From NCBI GenBank assembly GCA_050949055.1, contig JBMNFA010000002.1, positions 246,565 through 310,564 of the forward strand: DNA of 64,000 nt, read 5' to 3'. This DNA is from JAEZJZ01 sp050949055. Its GTDB lineage: Bacteria > Bacillota > UBA994 > UBA5500. Position 1 is the stretch's first letter; each line of letters opens with the position of its first letter. A model generated the notes under the pieces. That model saw only the letters and a list, made by a program, of their open reading frames with translations, searched no databases and was not told the origin of the DNA. Of this stretch, positions 1 to 8,363 are shown in pieces. A program made the position numbers and the translations under genes.

Positions 1-5
1 AACCT

Positions 6-1127
6 TTATGCAGTCTGTTGTTCAACCGGCTGGTCATCCCTGCTTCCTCCCTTCTTCTTGCGCAAGACAGCGATCAACCAGAGCAGCAGCGGGAGCGAAC
101 CCACATAGATGAGGGACATGTAGCTGTACAGGCCTAGAGCCTTCATCTGCCGGGGCAGGTCAACGTGCGCCAGCAGGGCGACCAGTAGCACCACCAGCGC
201 TATATCGGCAGCGCGCCTGGAGTTCAGCCTGGGGAAGACGCCGCGCAGACAGGCGGCGGCAGTGAACATCGGGATGGTGATGGTCATGATCACCTGCCAG
301 GTCCAGACCATCAGGATGATCACGTCAAAGCGGTCGAACAGTCCGATGGCTACATTATTGACATAGGTTTGCAGTGGCCAATTGCTAATGATGGTCCGCT
401 CTAGGCTGAGGCTGCCGATGACGAGCAGGGTGGAGACTGTGTAAAACAGGGTGACCGCCGCCATGCCTAAGCTGGCTGCTTTGAGCGCCCCCTTTTCCTG
501 GGTAAAGGGGAAGACAAACAGGAATATATCGAACCCGATCATGGAGAAGTAAGCAGGTAACACTCCCTTGACTATCTGCCATGCCCCCCTGTCCAACGGC
601 GGCCGCAGAAAGTCCAGATCAACGCTGTCGTGGGGGAGCAGCAATAGCAGCAGCAGCGGCAGAGTGAGCATGAGCAGCATCTCGGACACGCGTGACAGGA
701 CCACCACTCCCCGCCGGGCGATATTCCAGCAGACCAATGCCAACGGCAGAAAGAAGGCGATGGGGGGAGTGCGCCGGAATATCCAAGCGGTCAACAACAG
801 CCAGAAGTTACGGGGAACCAGAATGGCTAGGGCCATGTTCAGCAGAAAGTAGCCCAGAAGATAAGCCACTGCCAAGGGCCGTCCCAAGATTTCCGGGGCA
901 TACTCTGGTAAGGTCTGGTCTGGGAATCGCCGGCCGAGCAAATACATGCCTAGCAGCTGCAGCAAACTGAGCACACCGGCGAGGGGTATGGCCAGTATAG
1001 CACCCCGGCCTGCCACCTCCCCTACGGTGCGGGAGATGGTGAACACGCCGGTAGCCACCATCACGTTCAGAACCAGCGAGAACAGCTGCAGGTTGGTAAC
1101 CTTATTTCTCCTGGGATTGTGCCTCAC
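6..1127 (-). CDS. gerAB: Spore germination permease, GerAB family
   Basis: This is the inner-membrane permease-like subunit of a nutrient germination receptor, an APC-superfamily fold expected in the spore inner membrane. The 373 residues are dominated by about ten hydrophobic segments, beginning with the pattern LFSLVLNVMVATGVFTISRTVG and ending in a basic, charged tail, as is usual for GerAB proteins of about 365 residues. The start is a GTG 16 bases after the readthrough end of gerAA, so the two genes form an operon. A GerAC lipoprotein gene would be expected next but would lie beyond the left edge. The family call rests on the overall pattern rather than on a single catalytic motif. Confidence 0.85.
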   Translation of the reverse strand: MRHNPRRNKVTNLQLFSLVLNVMVATGVFTISRTVGEVAGRGAILAIPLAGVLSLLQLLGMYLLGRRFPDQTLPEYAPEILGRPLAVAYLLGYFLLNMALAILVPRNFWLLLTAWIFRRTPPIAFFLPLALVCWNIARRGVVVLSRVSEMLLMLTLPLLLLLLLPHDSVDLDFLRPPLDRGAWQIVKGVLPAYFSMIGFDIFLFVFPFTQEKGALKAASLGMAAVTLFYTVSTLLVIGSLSLERTIISNWPLQTYVNNVAIGLFDRFDVIILMVWTWQVIMTITIPMFTAAACLRGVFPRLNSRRAADIALVVLLVALLAHVDLPRQMKALGLYSYMSLIYVGSLPLLLWLIAVLRKKKGGSRDDQPVEQQTA

Positions 1128-1143
1128 AGCTCATCACTCATTT

Positions 1144-2628
1144 CTAGGATTGCCGCAGCGGCCTGGAGATTACCTCGCGCAAAAAGCTTCTAGGCCGGAA
1201 CGGAACCAGCGGACGCAGATAAGGGGTGCCAAAGGTGTCCATCGCCGCCCAATTGGTGAAGATCGTCGTCCAGACGAAGATGATGCCAAACCCTCACAGG
1301 AAGCCCGCTGCCAGAATCAGAGGGAAGCGCAGCAGGCGCAGGCTGATGGCCATCGGGTTATTTGGAATGGCGAACGAGCCGATGGTGGAGGCAGCGATCA
1401 CGATCACCAGCAAGGGACTGACCAGGTTTGCCTGGACGGCCGATTGTCCTAAGACCAGTGCTCCCACCACGCCGATGACCTGGCCGGCAGTGCTGGGCAG
1501 GCGGGCGGTGGCCTCCCGCACCAGTTCCACCACTGCCTCCATGACCAAGGCTTCCACTAGGGAGGTGAAGGGAACCAGCGCGCGGGCCTTGGCCACGTTC
1601 ACGATCAGGCGTTGAGGGATCACCTCGTAGTGGTAGGTGAGGATCCCCACATAGATCGCCGATGCGGTGGTTCCCAAGAAAGCGGCGACATAGCGCATTA
1701 TCCGTAGTATCGAAGCTGCCAGGGGCCGCTGATAGTAATCGTCCGGTGACTGAAACTGATCTGGCAACGCCGCTGGGATGATCGTCGCTTTGGGCGAGCC
1801 GTCCACCAACAGGCAGACCCTGCCCTCCAGCAAATTGGCCACCGTCCTGTCCGGACGCTCGGTGGCCATGGTCTGGGGGAAGGGAGACCCCGGGTGGTCC
1901 TCGATCGCTTCGGCAATGTAGCTGGTGTCCAGCACCTCCGGCAGGTCGTACTGCTGCAGGTGCTGTAGGCGCTGCATCACCTCCTCCAGCAGACCTGGTC
2001 GCACCAGGTTGTCCACGTAACAGACGATCACGCTGGTTTGCGTGATCGTGCCCAGTTGCATCATCTTGGACTTGAAGTGGGGAGTGGGCAGGCGTTTGCG
2101 CAGTAAAGCCATATTCTCCGTAACATTCTCCACAAATCCATCCCGCGGTCCGGTGACGGTTGTCTCCGCCTGTGGTTCCTCGATGTTTCTCCCCTTATAG
2201 ATGCGTGCATCGATTATCAGCGCACGCGTGCAGCCATCCAACAATAGCGCCACGCGACCTCTCAGGATGGCCGACAGGGCCTGCTCCAGCTCCCTCAGCA
2301 GGGTGACATCACCCGCTTCCACCACAGTACGCGCGATCATGTCAATGTTCATGGGCACTTTCTTGATTCCCAGTAGCGGGCGGATGACGCTCTCCTGAAT
2401 GGTGGTCTCATTGGTCAGGCCTTTGACGAACAATACGGCAACGCGAGCTTTGTCTTTGCCAATCGTCAACTCTCTCAGCACAAAGTCATGGCTGTCGGCA
2501 AGAGCCTCGGTGAGATATCGCAAATTTGTCTCCAGTCGCCGGCTGATCGGTCTTGGCGGCTTCTCGTTCTGACCGGCAGCCTGGCGCCGGGCGGCCAGAG
2601 CTGACAGCAAACGGTCTTTGAAACGCAT
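1144..2628 (-). CDS. gerAA: Spore germination protein GerAA, interrupted by an in-frame TGA
   Basis: This is the A subunit of a GerA-type germinant receptor: a soluble N-terminal half (including the SVIRPLLGIKKVPMN and LLLDGC regions) followed by a membrane half. The start at 2628 (MRFKDRLL) has AAGGGGTG a few bases upstream. The frame meets a TGA at 1294-1296, after residues AAGFL. Reading through it gives GFGII, a hydrophobic stretch, and FGTPYLRPLVPF, the standard conserved GerAA tail, ending at TAG 1144-1146. The stop therefore removes the last 50 residues. It could be a Gly GGA to TGA nonsense mutation, an assembly error or readthrough. The organism decodes some TGAs as selenocysteine, but this site has no Cys counterpart in the family, so Sec is unlikely. 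Confidence 0.85.
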
Positions 2629-2741
2629 CCAATCACCCCTTAAACTATAGTCTCCCGCCGCCAGCGTTGCATACATTAGGCAGTAGTGCCGCTTTCATCA
2701 AAGTGGCAGCTGTGAAAGCGCGAGGCATCCACATAACCAAA

Positions 2742-2795
2742 GCGGGACCTGCTTCCCAGCACCTTGCGTGATGGATTACAGGTCCCGCCTTTTTC
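2742..2795 (+). terminator. Hairpin followed by a T run in a gene-free gap
   Basis: The arms GCGGGACCTG (2742-2751) and CAGGTCCCGC (2779-2788) pair perfectly around a 27-base loop and are followed by TTTTT on the plus strand. The shape is that of an intrinsic terminator, but no plus-strand gene precedes it. It may end an unannotated RNA or be a remnant repeat. Confidence 0.4.
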
Positions 2796-2934
2796 TCCTG
2801 AGGGCAGCCAATGCGTCGGCGCGCACACATACTGACTCGGTTACTGGTACCTCATTGGGCCTGGGAGGAAGACGGCCAAGCCAAGATGGTCGCCAGCGTT
2901 GATCAACACAATCTCGCTCACCTCTGCCGGAGTC

Positions 2935-2967
2935 ATCCTTTACCAATCCTTTACCAATCCTTTACCA
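2935..2967. repeat. Three tandem copies of an 11-base unit
   Basis: ATCCTTTACCA is repeated three times without interruption. It lies in the 2629-3082 gap between gerAA and the ABC exporter, where I see no gene. Confidence 0.9.
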
Positions 2968-3040
2968 AGTGAAAGACTCCTGATCACGGCGGAATTCATG
3001 CACAGCCGATCGCAGCAGTGGGAATGACACGAACTCTCAA

Positions 3041-3069
3041 AAGAAAAGGAAGGGCCCGCCAGCCCTTCC
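3041..3069 (-). terminator. Intrinsic terminator of the ABC exporter operon
   Basis: Read on the minus strand, GGAAGGGC and GCCCTTCC form an 8-bp stem with a 6-base loop followed by TTTTCTTTT, just after the stop of the permease gene. Confidence 0.85.
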
Positions 3070-3082
3070 CGAATCCCAGTCT

Positions 3083-4756
3083 TCAGATGTCCAGTCGGTG
3101 GTACAGCCTATCGGCCGCTCCCACGGTGAAGCGATAGAGCAGCAACCCGGGTATCACGAAGAGCAGCAACAGCAGCAGATAGATGAACAGAGGGCTAACC
3201 CCGCTGGTAAACAGCCAGACGGTCAGCAGCGCGAACAGACCCAGCACCAGCATGATCGCGAACATGGGAATCACGGCGTTCAGGTTCTGCTTCACCGCCT
3301 GCTGCGGATTGGTCCAGTGGAGCTTGGGCGCACGCATATCGATATACAAGCCTAGGGCCATCCCCATCACCGTTCCACTCAGCCCGATCAGCACTGCCGC
3401 CAACAGGTGCAGCAACTGCGGCCGGACGATCACAGCATAGGTGACGGCTATGGGTACGGCGCTGACCACCGCCCCCACCAAACCGTGTAGCATTTTTGCT
3501 CTAGCTTGCAGTTCCGGTGCCACCGGAATCATCTTGGAGACGTAGAAGAACTTGCCTTCCCGGGAGACGCTGGTGCTGGTGATGGTGTTGATGGAGCCCA
3601 TGAAGATGATCATCGCAGCGACAGCCAGGGCGGCGATGAAGGCTCCTTGTTCAGTCTGAACAGCGGACAAAACCCGCGCCAACTCGCCCTGGGCGATCAA
3701 TGGAAAGACCAGGGCCACTGGCATGACCAGCGCACCCATGAATCCGTTGAGCGCGAATACCGGCGTACGAATGAACAGCTTCCACTCGCGCCAAAACAGA
3801 GCCGACAAGGCACTGCTTTGGCTGGTATGATCCTGCCATTGTCTTTTTGTAAGGCGCTTTCCGCGGCCAGAAACCTCTTCACCGCCGATCAGCCCCGCAT
3901 AGAATAGCCTGCCGGAAAGCAAGTACAACACCAACAGACCGACCGCGGTTATGCCTATGAAAGCGAGCAGGTTGAGCCAACCCTCAGCGCTGCCAGCTTG
4001 AGCGATGGCTTTGGTGGCCCAGATGGCCGGCGGGAATCGATTGCCGATCGCCTCCAGCAGGCCATAGCGGGTAGAGATCAGCCGTTGCAGCATCTCCTGT
4101 GGGTCCCCTTTGCCCATCGCCGATTGCATGCTGAAATTGACTCCCAAAAGGATCACCACGAACAGCAGTGACGCCACAATCATCAACGTGTCCCGGTGCT
4201 TGCGGTTAATCACCCGCATCACCGCCAAGGCCACCATGGAAGCGATCACCAGCGGCAGAATGGGGGTGAGCAAAAAGACCACCAGTACGCTGGCAAAGTG
4301 GGCCACCCCGGCACCGATCAGACGGGCGAAGGCCAGCACAGCCGGCGTAAACAGGAACAGGCTGGTCAAGTACTCGTTGACCACCACAGTGGCCAGCTTG
4401 GCGGTGACGATATAAGCTGGCTTGAGCGGCAAAGGTACCAGAATGCTCAAGTCATTGGAGAAAAAGAAAGCTGAAATCACCAAGAACAGACCCATGATCA
4501 GCATCAGCAACTGGGTGCCTAAAATGGCGATAGTATAGACGATCTCCGGCTGTCCGTAGGCGTCCCCCACCTGGACCAAAGAGTAGGCCACTTGCATGAA
4601 AAAGTAGGAGAAGGTGCCAAAACCCATCACCAGAGCTAAGCCGACTAGCAGCGGTTGCCACAGCTCCTGCTTGCGCCGCAGATACTTGTCTCGCAGCGCC
4701 GATAGCCCAAAGGTAGTCTTCAGGCTAATCGCTATCAACTTGAACAGCAGACTCAT
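3083..4756 (-). CDS. ABC exporter permease subunit
   Basis: This 557-residue integral membrane protein has about a dozen hydrophobic segments arranged as two similar halves separated by a basic cytoplasmic stretch (GGEEVSGRGKRLTKRQWQDH, followed by WREWKLFIRTP). That layout is typical of large two-half permeases of ABC-2 type exporters in Firmicutes. Its ATG overlaps the stop of the upstream ATPase gene in an ATGA arrangement, indicating translational coupling and one complex. A T-rich terminator follows directly. The transported substrate cannot be read from the sequence. Confidence 0.8.
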   Translation of the reverse strand: MSLLFKLIAISLKTTFGLSALRDKYLRRKQELWQPLLVGLALVMGFGTFSYFFMQVAYSLVQVGDAYGQPEIVYTIAILGTQLLMLIMGLFLVISAFFFSNDLSILVPLPLKPAYIVTAKLATVVVNEYLTSLFLFTPAVLAFARLIGAGVAHFASVLVVFLLTPILPLVIASMVALAVMRVINRKHRDTLMIVASLLFVVILLGVNFSMQSAMGKGDPQEMLQRLISTRYGLLEAIGNRFPPAIWATKAIAQAGSAEGWLNLLAFIGITAVGLLVLYLLSGRLFYAGLIGGEEVSGRGKRLTKRQWQDHTSQSSALSALFWREWKLFIRTPVFALNGFMGALVMPVALVFPLIAQGELARVLSAVQTEQGAFIAALAVAAMIIFMGSINTITSTSVSREGKFFYVSKMIPVAPELQARAKMLHGLVGAVVSAVPIAVTYAVIVRPQLLHLLAAVLIGLSGTVMGMALGLYIDMRAPKLHWTNPQQAVKQNLNAVIPMFAIMLVLGLFALLTVWLFTSGVSPLFIYLLLLLLFVIPGLLLYRFTVGAADRLYHRLDI

Positions 4757-5478
4757 TGTTCCGTCAACCCCAAGAAGATCTTTTCCAGCGACTCCTGGCT
4801 GCTGGCCATCGCCCGCAGTTCTTCCATGGTTCCGAGGGCGATCAGCTTGCCCTTGTTGATGATCCCGATGCGGTCACATAACTTCTCCGCCACTTCCAGC
4901 ACGTGGGTGGAGAAGAAGACGGTGCGACCTTGGTCGCAGTGCTCGCGCATCAACTCCTTCGCCAGGTGGGAGGAGCGGGGATCCAAACCCACCATCGGCT
5001 CGTCCAGAATCAGCAAAGCCGGTTCATGCAACCAGGCACCGGTTAGCGCCAGCTTCTGCTTCATGCCGTGGGAGAAGCTTTGTATCAAGTTGCCGACGGC
5101 ATGCTGCAGTTCAAACATTTCCAACAGTCTGTTGATCCGCTGCCGCCTCAGCGCGGCAGGTACTCCGTATACATCGGCAATGAAGTTCAGATACTCCAGG
5201 CCGGTTAGCTTGTCGTATAAGTCGGGGTTATCCGGGACGAAGCCGATGCTGGCCTTCGCCTTCAGCGGCTCCCGGGTGACGTCGAAGCCATTGACCACAA
5301 TCTGACCGCTATCCTGTTTGAGCAGGCCAACGACCAGCTTGATGGTAGTAGTCTTGCCGGCCCCGTTGGGGCCCAAAAAGCCAAATATCTCGCCCGGCTT
5401 GACATGCAGGTTGAGGCTGTCCACGGCCTTGACTGAGCCCTTCTGGTAGCTCTTGGACACATCGGTAATCTGCAGCAT
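4753..5478 (-). CDS. ABC exporter ATP-binding protein
   Basis: This is the cytoplasmic ATPase that powers the permease encoded next. It has all the motifs of an ABC-type nucleotide-binding domain in order: Walker A GPNGAGKTTT, a Q-loop region, the signature FSHGMKQKL, Walker B LLILDEPMVGLD and the switch histidine in FFSTHVLE. At about 241 residues it has the length of CcmA/NatA-type ATPases. I place the start at the ATG (5478) because GAGGAGG lies 9 bases upstream; a TTG one codon earlier is possible. The gene is first in the operon and is divergent from the glycine reductase operon. Confidence 0.93.
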   Translation of the reverse strand: MLQITDVSKSYQKGSVKAVDSLNLHVKPGEIFGFLGPNGAGKTTTIKLVVGLLKQDSGQIVVNGFDVTREPLKAKASIGFVPDNPDLYDKLTGLEYLNFIADVYGVPAALRRQRINRLLEMFELQHAVGNLIQSFSHGMKQKLALTGAWLHEPALLILDEPMVGLDPRSSHLAKELMREHCDQGRTVFFSTHVLEVAEKLCDRIGIINKGKLIALGTMEELRAMASSQESLEKIFLGLTEQ

Positions 5479-5668
5479 CAATAGTCCTCCTCTTCGGCGA
5501 AATGTGAATTACCATTTCTGCACAGCTATCTTATCATAGGACGCCGACCGTTGTGCAGTATAGGGGTTTGTACGTGCTCAGTGGGGAAAGGTTGCAGCTG
5601 ACAAACCAGGTGTTTAGCTTGCTGACAGGCTGAAGAAGGTTTTTCAGTGAAGAAAAAGAAAGTACTTC

Positions 5669-5697
5669 TTGTCACAAGCAAGAACAGATGGTATGAT
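5669..5697 (+). promoter_or_regulatory. Sigma-A promoter of the glycine reductase operon
   Basis: TTGTCA (5669-5674) and TATGAT (5692-5697) are separated by exactly 17 bases, close to consensus. Transcription would begin near 5704, about 70 bases upstream of the glycine riboswitch. Confidence 0.75.
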
Positions 5698-5773
5698 TTA
5701 TTCGAATTAAGGAAGCTGTCACCGACTGATATGGGGTTACATAACATAAGCAACTTAATATTGACTGGATGAT

Positions 5774-5960
5774 TCGCGCGGGAGAGCTCGTTTGACGACG
5801 CCGAAGGAGCAACATGCACTCCTGGCCACCGGGTGCAACAAACTCTCAGGCAAAAGGGCCGCGCGAGGACAGAACTCTGGAAAGCTGCCCAGCAGCACCG
5901 AAGGAGCAGTGAGTCGCACGCGACTCTCAAAATCTCTCAGGTAACAAAGGACAGAGGTGA
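5774..5960 (+). ncRNA. Tandem glycine riboswitch
   Basis: Two consecutive glycine aptamers can be read. Each has the conserved order GGAGAG or GGAAAGC, then (G)CCGAAGGAGCAA/G, then CTCTCAGG and GGACAGA. The first aptamer spans about 5774-5875 with its outer stem formed by CGCGCGG and CCGCGCG; the second follows after a short linker. This architecture is the gcvT-type riboswitch that turns genes on when glycine is abundant. It stands before grdX and the rest of the glycine reductase genes, so the substrate directly induces its own reduction pathway. Confidence 0.95.
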
Positions 5961-5994
5961 AAGGCACGAATGTATGCTTTTCGCCTCTGTTTTT
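5952..5994 (+). terminator. Expression-platform terminator of the glycine riboswitch
   Basis: CAGAGGTGAAAGGC (5952-5965) pairs with GCTTTTCGCCTCTG (5976-5989) over 14 bp with two G-U pairs, followed by TTTTT. The left arm overlaps the 3' strand (GGACAGAGG) of aptamer two, so glycine binding should disrupt the terminator: an ON switch. Confidence 0.88.
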
Positions 5995-6122
5995 GTCAGT
6001 AACCGCAACGCCGCTGCAAATGCTGGCGCAAAATGGCGCTTTGACCAAAATGCCGGGATTATGGCCAGTCTGGATGGCAAAGAATATAGCCTGATGCAAA
6101 AGGTTTACGAGGTGAACTGAAC

Positions 6123-6506
6123 TTGCGAACCAAGGTGCTGGTAGTGACCAATAATCCGGCAGCTGATCTGTGCGAGAATGACCGTCCGCTCACTGGCAGT
6201 CTGCTGCAAGTGCTGCAGATTGCCAGGGATCTGGTACATCAGGGTCACATCCTCATCTCCCATCCTTTGGCCGGCAGCGTCAAGCCAAACGAAACACCGT
6301 ACAAATCCATCGTGCTCAGTAGCGCCGCCAGCGGGCAGGTTGATTACGAGTCGCTGGCCGTAATCGAGGGTAGCCTGCGCATAGCCGAGCGGATGCTGGC
6401 TGAAAAGCCGCTGCCTGAATATCCAGAACGGGTGCTGAAAGACTTCCAGCTGATAGACTGCTCACTGCTGGAGCAAGCACTGCAGTCGATCCCGGGTTAT
6501 CTATAG
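6123..6506 (+). CDS. grdX: GrdX protein of the glycine reductase operon
   Basis: GrdX is a small protein of unknown biochemical role encoded at the head of glycine, sarcosine and betaine reductase operons. The 127-residue product begins TKVLVVTNNP and contains HPLAGSVKPNETPYKSI, a stretch typical of the family. The start is TTG with AGGTGA about 9 bases upstream. It is the first gene behind the riboswitch. I see no catalytic motif or membrane segment, and the role is not assigned. Confidence 0.85.
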   Translation: MRTKVLVVTNNPAADLCENDRPLTGSLLQVLQIARDLVHQGHILISHPLAGSVKPNETPYKSIVLSSAASGQVDYESLAVIEGSLRIAERMLAEKPLPEYPERVLKDFQLIDCSLLEQALQSIPGYL

Positions 6507-6693
6507 TGTAGCAGTTAGCATTTGCTTTTCAGCGAAGGTGAACTACCAGACTCTGACTGCGGTCAGAATGGCAGACCACTTTCTAGTGTCCATTTGCAGC
6601 TTCCAGCTTCCTGTCCAGGGTTGGACACCACAAAAGGGGTGTGCAGATACAAACAGCGTTCCCAACCAAAACAACTGTAAAGGAGGAGAATCA

Positions 6694-7923
6694 GTGTCCG
6701 ACAATTTGTTTGATATCATCATTGTCGGCGGCGGTCCCGGCGGCTTGGCAGCAGCCATCTACGGTGCCCGCTCACGCCTACGCACACTGTTGATCGAAAA
6801 GGGAAAAACTGGCGGCCAGGCGGCAACCACCGAAGATATGGAGAATTATCCCGGTTTTGCTAAAGGTACCACCGGCCCTGGTTTGATGGAGTCTTTCACT
6901 GAACATGCCAAATCTTTTGGTGCCGAAATCGTCAGGGGTGAAGTGAACAAGGTCGACTTGGAGGAGAAGATAGTCTTCACTAAGGACGGCAGCAGCTACC
7001 GCGGCAAGACCATCATCCTTGCTCCTGGCGCTGTACCCCGCACGCTGAACATCCCCGGCGAATACGCGTTGCGCGGCAAGGGTGTCTCCTACTGTGCCAC
7101 CTGCGATGCCGACTTCTTTACCGAACTGGATATCGTTGTCTTGGGTAATGGCGATGCCGCCATCGAGGAGGCCAACTACCTGAGCAAATTCGCGGAGACA
7201 GTCACCGTGGTGGTCATTCACGATGAAGGCATATTGGATGCAGCCCCCATGTTGCAGGACCGCGCCTTCAAGAACCCTAAGATCAAGTGGGTCTGGAACT
7301 CCACCTTGGCAGAGATCAAGGGTGACGGCATCGTCGAGAGTGTCGTGCTGAAGAACGTCAAGACTAATGAGCTGACTGAGATGGAAACCAACGGCGTGTT
7401 CATCTACGTCGGCACCGTTCCTCAGACTGCCTTCCTGAAGGATACTGGGCTGCAGTTGGATCCCCGTGGCTACATCGTGACCAACGAGCAGATGGAGACC
7501 AATATCGAGGGAGTCTTTGCTGTCGGTGATGCCAGAGTCAAGTACCTGCGCCAGGTAATTACCGCCGCCGCCGACGGCGCCATCGCTGCTGTCGCGGCCG
7601 AGAAATTCATCGGCGAAGAGGAAGGCTTCCGCGTCTCTGTCTTGGAGGAAGAGCGTCCAGTAGCAGTAGTCTTCTGGTCACCGATGGTGGAGAGGGCCAT
7701 CCAGGCGATGCCGATGATCGAAGCCACCATCGACAGCTACGACAAGCAGGTCAAGCTGTGGAAGATGGACACCTATCGCAACCAGCGCGTGGCCAAGCGC
7801 TATGGTGTGACTGAGAACCCAACCATCGTGTTCATACACAAAGGTGAAGTGATTGGCACCCTGGTGGACACCGATGTTACCGAGGACAACATTCGTCAGG
7901 TTTTGATGGACGTGGTCAAGTAA
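6694..7923 (+). CDS. trxB: Thioredoxin reductase with a C-terminal thioredoxin-like domain lacking cysteines
   Basis: This flavoprotein takes electrons from NAD(P)H to thioredoxin, which feeds glycine reductase. Residues about 1-310 form a normal TrxB: FAD motif IIIVGGGPGGLAAA, redox pair C134-A-T-C137, NADPH-binding GNGDAAIEEA and FAD motif VFAVGDARV. The remaining 100 residues look like a thioredoxin fold, but the active-site region reads VVFWSPMVERA, with no CxxC. The GTG start at 6694 follows AAAGGAGGAG; an in-frame upstream ATG at 6538 lacks a ribosome site. The tail may be a docking or dimerisation module. The 187-base gap before it holds no gene. Confidence 0.93.
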   Translation: MSDNLFDIIIVGGGPGGLAAAIYGARSRLRTLLIEKGKTGGQAATTEDMENYPGFAKGTTGPGLMESFTEHAKSFGAEIVRGEVNKVDLEEKIVFTKDGSSYRGKTIILAPGAVPRTLNIPGEYALRGKGVSYCATCDADFFTELDIVVLGNGDAAIEEANYLSKFAETVTVVVIHDEGILDAAPMLQDRAFKNPKIKWVWNSTLAEIKGDGIVESVVLKNVKTNELTEMETNGVFIYVGTVPQTAFLKDTGLQLDPRGYIVTNEQMETNIEGVFAVGDARVKYLRQVITAAADGAIAAVAAEKFIGEEEGFRVSVLEEERPVAVVFWSPMVERAIQAMPMIEATIDSYDKQVKLWKMDTYRNQRVAKRYGVTENPTIVFIHKGEVIGTLVDTDVTEDNIRQVLMDVVK

Positions 7924-8007
7924 CGATCATCCCGTTGGAGAAGGCGGGCGATGATTGCCAGTCTTTCTCCCGAGGAATAATTATCTGGGTTTGGAGGAGG
8001 TGAAAAA

Positions 8008-8325
8008 ATGATCGAGGTTCATAAGGATAACTTCGAGGCCGAGGTGCTACAGGCCGAAGGGACAGTGCTGGTTGACTTCTGGGGTCCGAAGTGTGAAAAA
8101 TGCATGGCGGTGATGCCCGACGTACACGCGTTGGCGGAGCAGTACGGCGACAAAATCAAGTTCTGCAGCCTGAACACCACCGGCAACCGTCGACTGGCTA
8201 TCTCGCAGAAGGTGCTGGGTCTGCCGGTGATCGCTTTCTACCAGAACGGCGAGAAGGTGGATGAGCTGGCCAAGGACGATGTCACCCGCGAGAACATCGA
8301 AGCCAAGATCAAGCAGTTCATCTAG
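8008..8325 (+). CDS. trxA: Thioredoxin of the glycine reductase system
   Basis: This 105-residue redox protein reduces the selenoprotein component after each catalytic cycle. It has the thioredoxin pattern VLVDFWGPKCEKC, with the redox pair at Cys29 and Cys32, and the cis-proline loop GLPVIAFY. The active site WGPKCEKC differs from the canonical WCGPC and is of the variant kind seen in glycine reductase operons of Stickland clostridia. A strong GGAGGAGGTG precedes the ATG. It follows trxB directly in the operon. Confidence 0.94.
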   Translation: MIEVHKDNFEAEVLQAEGTVLVDFWGPKCEKCMAVMPDVHALAEQYGDKIKFCSLNTTGNRRLAISQKVLGLPVIAFYQNGEKVDELAKDDVTRENIEAKIKQFI

Positions 8326-8363
8326 GACCACAGTTTGGAAAACTCAAGGGAGGTGAACCCCCA

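Noticed and set aside
1294..1296. The gerAA TGA as a selenocysteine codon
   Set aside because: No redox motif, no cysteine counterpart in the family and no evident downstream SECIS hairpin; a nonsense mutation or sequence error is simpler. Kept as a finding for checking.
2742..2788. A T-box or other leader before gerAA
   Set aside because: The hairpin has its T run on the plus strand, opposite to gerAA, and no conserved leader motif is present.
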